Source of the DNA: Bruticola sp004554425
Lineage (GTDB): Bacteria; Vulcanimicrobiota; Xenobia; Xenobiales; Xenobiaceae
Assembly: GCA_958366945.1 (NCBI GenBank)
Contig: CATXCY010000007.1
Location: forward strand, 14,082-78,081
Direction: 5' to 3'
Length of the DNA: 64,000 bases
In this document: positions 62,277 through 64,000 of the stretch, one piece after another
Numbering within the stretch: position 1 is the stretch's first letter
How the letters are laid out: every line of letters starts with the position of its first letter
The notes under the pieces: generated by a model
Databases searched by the model: none
What the model was told of the DNA's origin: nothing
Seen by the model: the letters and a program-made list of their open reading frames with translations, nothing else
Made by a program: the position numbers and the translations under genes

Positions 62277-63665
62277 ATGGCAGACAAGAACATAAAAATC
62301 GCAATGTTAGCCGCTCACGGCGGCAGTGACTCCAATAAAATTCCCTTAGGAGGAGGCGCAGCAATCTGTGAGCGTTTGCTACAAGCTTGGAAAAATGTAG
62401 ACGGCCTGGAAATTACTCTTATTGTACCCGGCTACTATAAAACCCAAAACAACGCAGCGCCTGCTATTGCGGCGGAATCAGCTCTTGAATCAGACTGCGC
62501 AATAAACGAACATGAAGAAAGCATTTCTAAAATTAACACAATTCAAATTCCCCTCTTAAAAGAAGGCGAAACTCCTTGTAATCTAAGCGAATTTCGCTAT
62601 GCAAAATTCTGCCGTCAGTTCGAAAAAGCCAGCACTAAGAAGCTGTTAGAGCTTAAGCCCGATATTGCAATTACTCACGATATTTCCGAAGGGCCTAATT
62701 TTAAGCAATTAAATAAGCACAATATTCCCTGCATTCCCATTTTCCATGTTGATGTGGTCGATTTTTTCTGTCGCATGTATCTCAGAGAATATTGTACTCC
62801 TAAAAAATGCGTCAATATGTGGGAAAAAATTCGTTTATTACCAATAGTTCCCGATATTTTACGCTTGGTTTTCGATAAACAAGCCGATGCTGTACGTTAT
62901 TGTCCCAAGCTGATCGTCCCTTCGCAAGGAATGAAAAAAATTTTATTGGATACTTATGGCAATAATGATAATCTAAGTTCAAAAATAGAAGTAATTCCTT
63001 GGGGCGCTCCTACACCACAATTTAGCCACTCTGAAATAGAAGATGCCATTCCTCAAATAAACAGTGAATATAATCTCAATCCTGAGGATCCAGTCATTGT
63101 AATGCTTTCCAGAATTTCTCCGGAGAAAGCTCAAAATAAACTTATTGAAGCTCTCAGCTGGGGAGAGCAAATAGGGCGTATGCCTTCAAATTTGACAGTT
63201 TTTATTTGCGGTACCGCTTCTTTTATGCAAGGGCCCAAGTTTATGCGCAAGCTAGAAGATCTGAGTCAAAATTTAAAGCGTGTACGTTTGATATTTCCCG
63301 GCCATATCGGTGGTCTTAAAAAAGCGGCTATTTTATCTAGAGCTACCGTTTTTGTTACGACCAGTAAACACGAAAGCTACGGCCTAACTACTATGGAAGC
63401 TATGCAACAAGGCACCCCCGTAGTGGCCATAGAAACTCCCGGCTCACTGCAAACAATTAGACCACACACCGGAGTAATTATTCCCCGTCAGGGTTACACT
63501 GCTCAAAAACTCTGGCATGAAATTTATAATATTTTAATAAACCCTAACTATCGTCAAATTCTTAGCGTTCATGCCAAACTTTGGTCAGAGCAAGAGACCT
63601 TTTTAAAAGCTGCTCAAAAAATTTTGCACATATTTGAAGCTATAAGTCAGACACAAAATAAATAG
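62277..63665 (+). CDS. GT4-family glycosyltransferase
   Basis: 462-residue retaining glycosyltransferase of GT-B fold. The N-terminal domain has LGGGAAICERLLQAWKN; the C-terminal nucleotide-sugar part has MLSRISPEKAQNKLIEAL and TSKHESYGLTTMEAMQQGTPVVA with the EX7E glutamates. The sugar is not known. The middle (about 150-210) has an insertion with several Cys (FFCRMYLREYCTPKKC). Single-gene unit ending at a strong terminator. Confidence 0.88.
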   Translation: MADKNIKIAMLAAHGGSDSNKIPLGGGAAICERLLQAWKNVDGLEITLIVPGYYKTQNNAAPAIAAESALESDCAINEHEESISKINTIQIPLLKEGETPCNLSEFRYAKFCRQFEKASTKKLLELKPDIAITHDISEGPNFKQLNKHNIPCIPIFHVDVVDFFCRMYLREYCTPKKCVNMWEKIRLLPIVPDILRLVFDKQADAVRYCPKLIVPSQGMKKILLDTYGNNDNLSSKIEVIPWGAPTPQFSHSEIEDAIPQINSEYNLNPEDPVIVMLSRISPEKAQNKLIEALSWGEQIGRMPSNLTVFICGTASFMQGPKFMRKLEDLSQNLKRVRLIFPGHIGGLKKAAILSRATVFVTTSKHESYGLTTMEAMQQGTPVVAIETPGSLQTIRPHTGVIIPRQGYTAQKLWHEIYNILINPNYRQILSVHAKLWSEQETFLKAAQKILHIFEAISQTQNK

Positions 63666-63699
63666 GTGCCTCCCCTGGCAAACGTATAGCGTAACACTA

Positions 63700-63738
63700 A
63701 AAAAACGTAAGTGCATATACCGCACTTGCGTTTTTTTT
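63700..63738. terminator. Intrinsic terminator after the glycosyltransferase gene
   Basis: AACGTAAGTGC pairs with GCACTTGCGTT (one mismatch), followed by eight T on the plus strand and preceded by A-rich sequence on the other side. Confidence 0.85.
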
Positions 63739-63824
63739 GCTTGTCTGTTTGGCTGCGTAGTTTTTCAGTCTAGAGACGCTAATTAGTGTTCCGCCCGCTC
63801 ATTAGCTATTTCGTGTTAGCTTCA

Positions 63825-63997
63825 TTTTTTACCATATCTACGCTTCGGCTGACTGGCCACGAAGTGGCCAGAGGCCTGCGCTACCGATATGGCGAAAAAA
63901 TTTCGCTATAAGTTTTGGCTGCGGGCTAGCGTTCATGTTGGTTGCCTCCAGCTAGCGGCTCTTCCAGGCTCGAACTGACCGAAGCTTTTAGCTTCGG
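63825..63997. repeat. Cluster of three perfect hairpins in the non-coding right end
   Basis: Three palindromes with 3-base loops: 63853-63871 (8-base arms, loop GAA), 63892-63906 (6-base arms, loop AAA), 63979-63997 (8-base arms, loop TTT). The first is enclosed by a longer imperfect stem, 63825-63838 with 63886-63900 (T-run plus CCATATC). No gene is visible from 63739 to 64000. The feature could be a palindromic repeat element or a structured RNA. Confidence 0.6.
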
Positions 63998-64000
63998 CCA

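Overview
The window reads as a typical bacterial chromosome segment of moderate GC. It is gene-dense, has short intergenic gaps and is dominated by conserved housekeeping operons. A diderm cell plan is suggested by a phosphoheptose isomerase (gmhA-type) and by secreted and lipoprotein-processing genes (lgt, lspA). A Prp-type protease gene sits next to rplU, as in lineages whose L27 has an N-terminal extension (known for Firmicutes, Fusobacteria and relatives). I cannot name the phylum; divergent and truncated versions of core genes (RimP, SecF, GroEL tail, a Dus-PNP fusion) suggest a poorly sampled lineage.

Layout. 1-6.0 kb is accessory: a type I restriction-modification locus (hsdS, hsdM and an oppositely oriented hsdS fragment sharing an inverted repeat with hsdS), a membrane protein, a decayed DUF1016/YhcG nuclease, tRNA-Tyr and a Phd/YefM-YoeB toxin-antitoxin pair. 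6-10 kb holds an aminotransferase and groES-groEL. 10-16.4 kb is the nusA operon (short rimP, nusA, ylxR, infB, rbfA, nrnA) with a terminator-like hairpin in its leader. 16.4-19.0 kb is a zinc ribbon / TIM-barrel / DUF4127 operon of unknown role. 19-23 kb has a lytic transglycosylase and secDF. 23.2-25.5 kb is a small operon: a 49-residue ORF, a TPR-like protein and a secreted NPCBM-like protein. 25.5-31.2 kb carries rluD, a PMT-type mannosyltransferase, tRNA-Arg, lgt, lspA, a small membrane protein, prp and rplU.

31.3-38.6 kb has a structured non-coding stretch, a class A beta-lactamase-like protein, gmhA, a large membrane protein and a carboxyltransferase. 38.7-43.6 kb has recJ, an RsuA/RluB pseudouridine synthase and an RsmC-like methyltransferase. 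43.8-48.4 kb has a PPP-type phosphatase overlapping a MoxR ATPase, a HAD protein and gltX. 48.6-51.7 kb encodes a one-chain fusion of tRNA-dihydrouridine synthase with DeoD-type purine nucleoside phosphorylase, followed by an RNase Z-like protein. 51.7-53.4 kb is infC-rpmI-rplT, with infC starting at AUU. The rest has an inositol-monophosphatase-family protein, secreted proteins, an arginase-family protein, a GNAT / Cys-rich protein / membrane protein operon, a double-FHA protein, a GT4 glycosyltransferase and a hairpin-rich tail.

Most of the window serves translation, RNA modification, protein export and envelope assembly. The best candidates for something undescribed are the Dus-PNP fusion, the zinc ribbon/TIM/DUF4127 operon, the invertible-looking hsdS pair and the GNAT operon at 57.5-60.5 kb.
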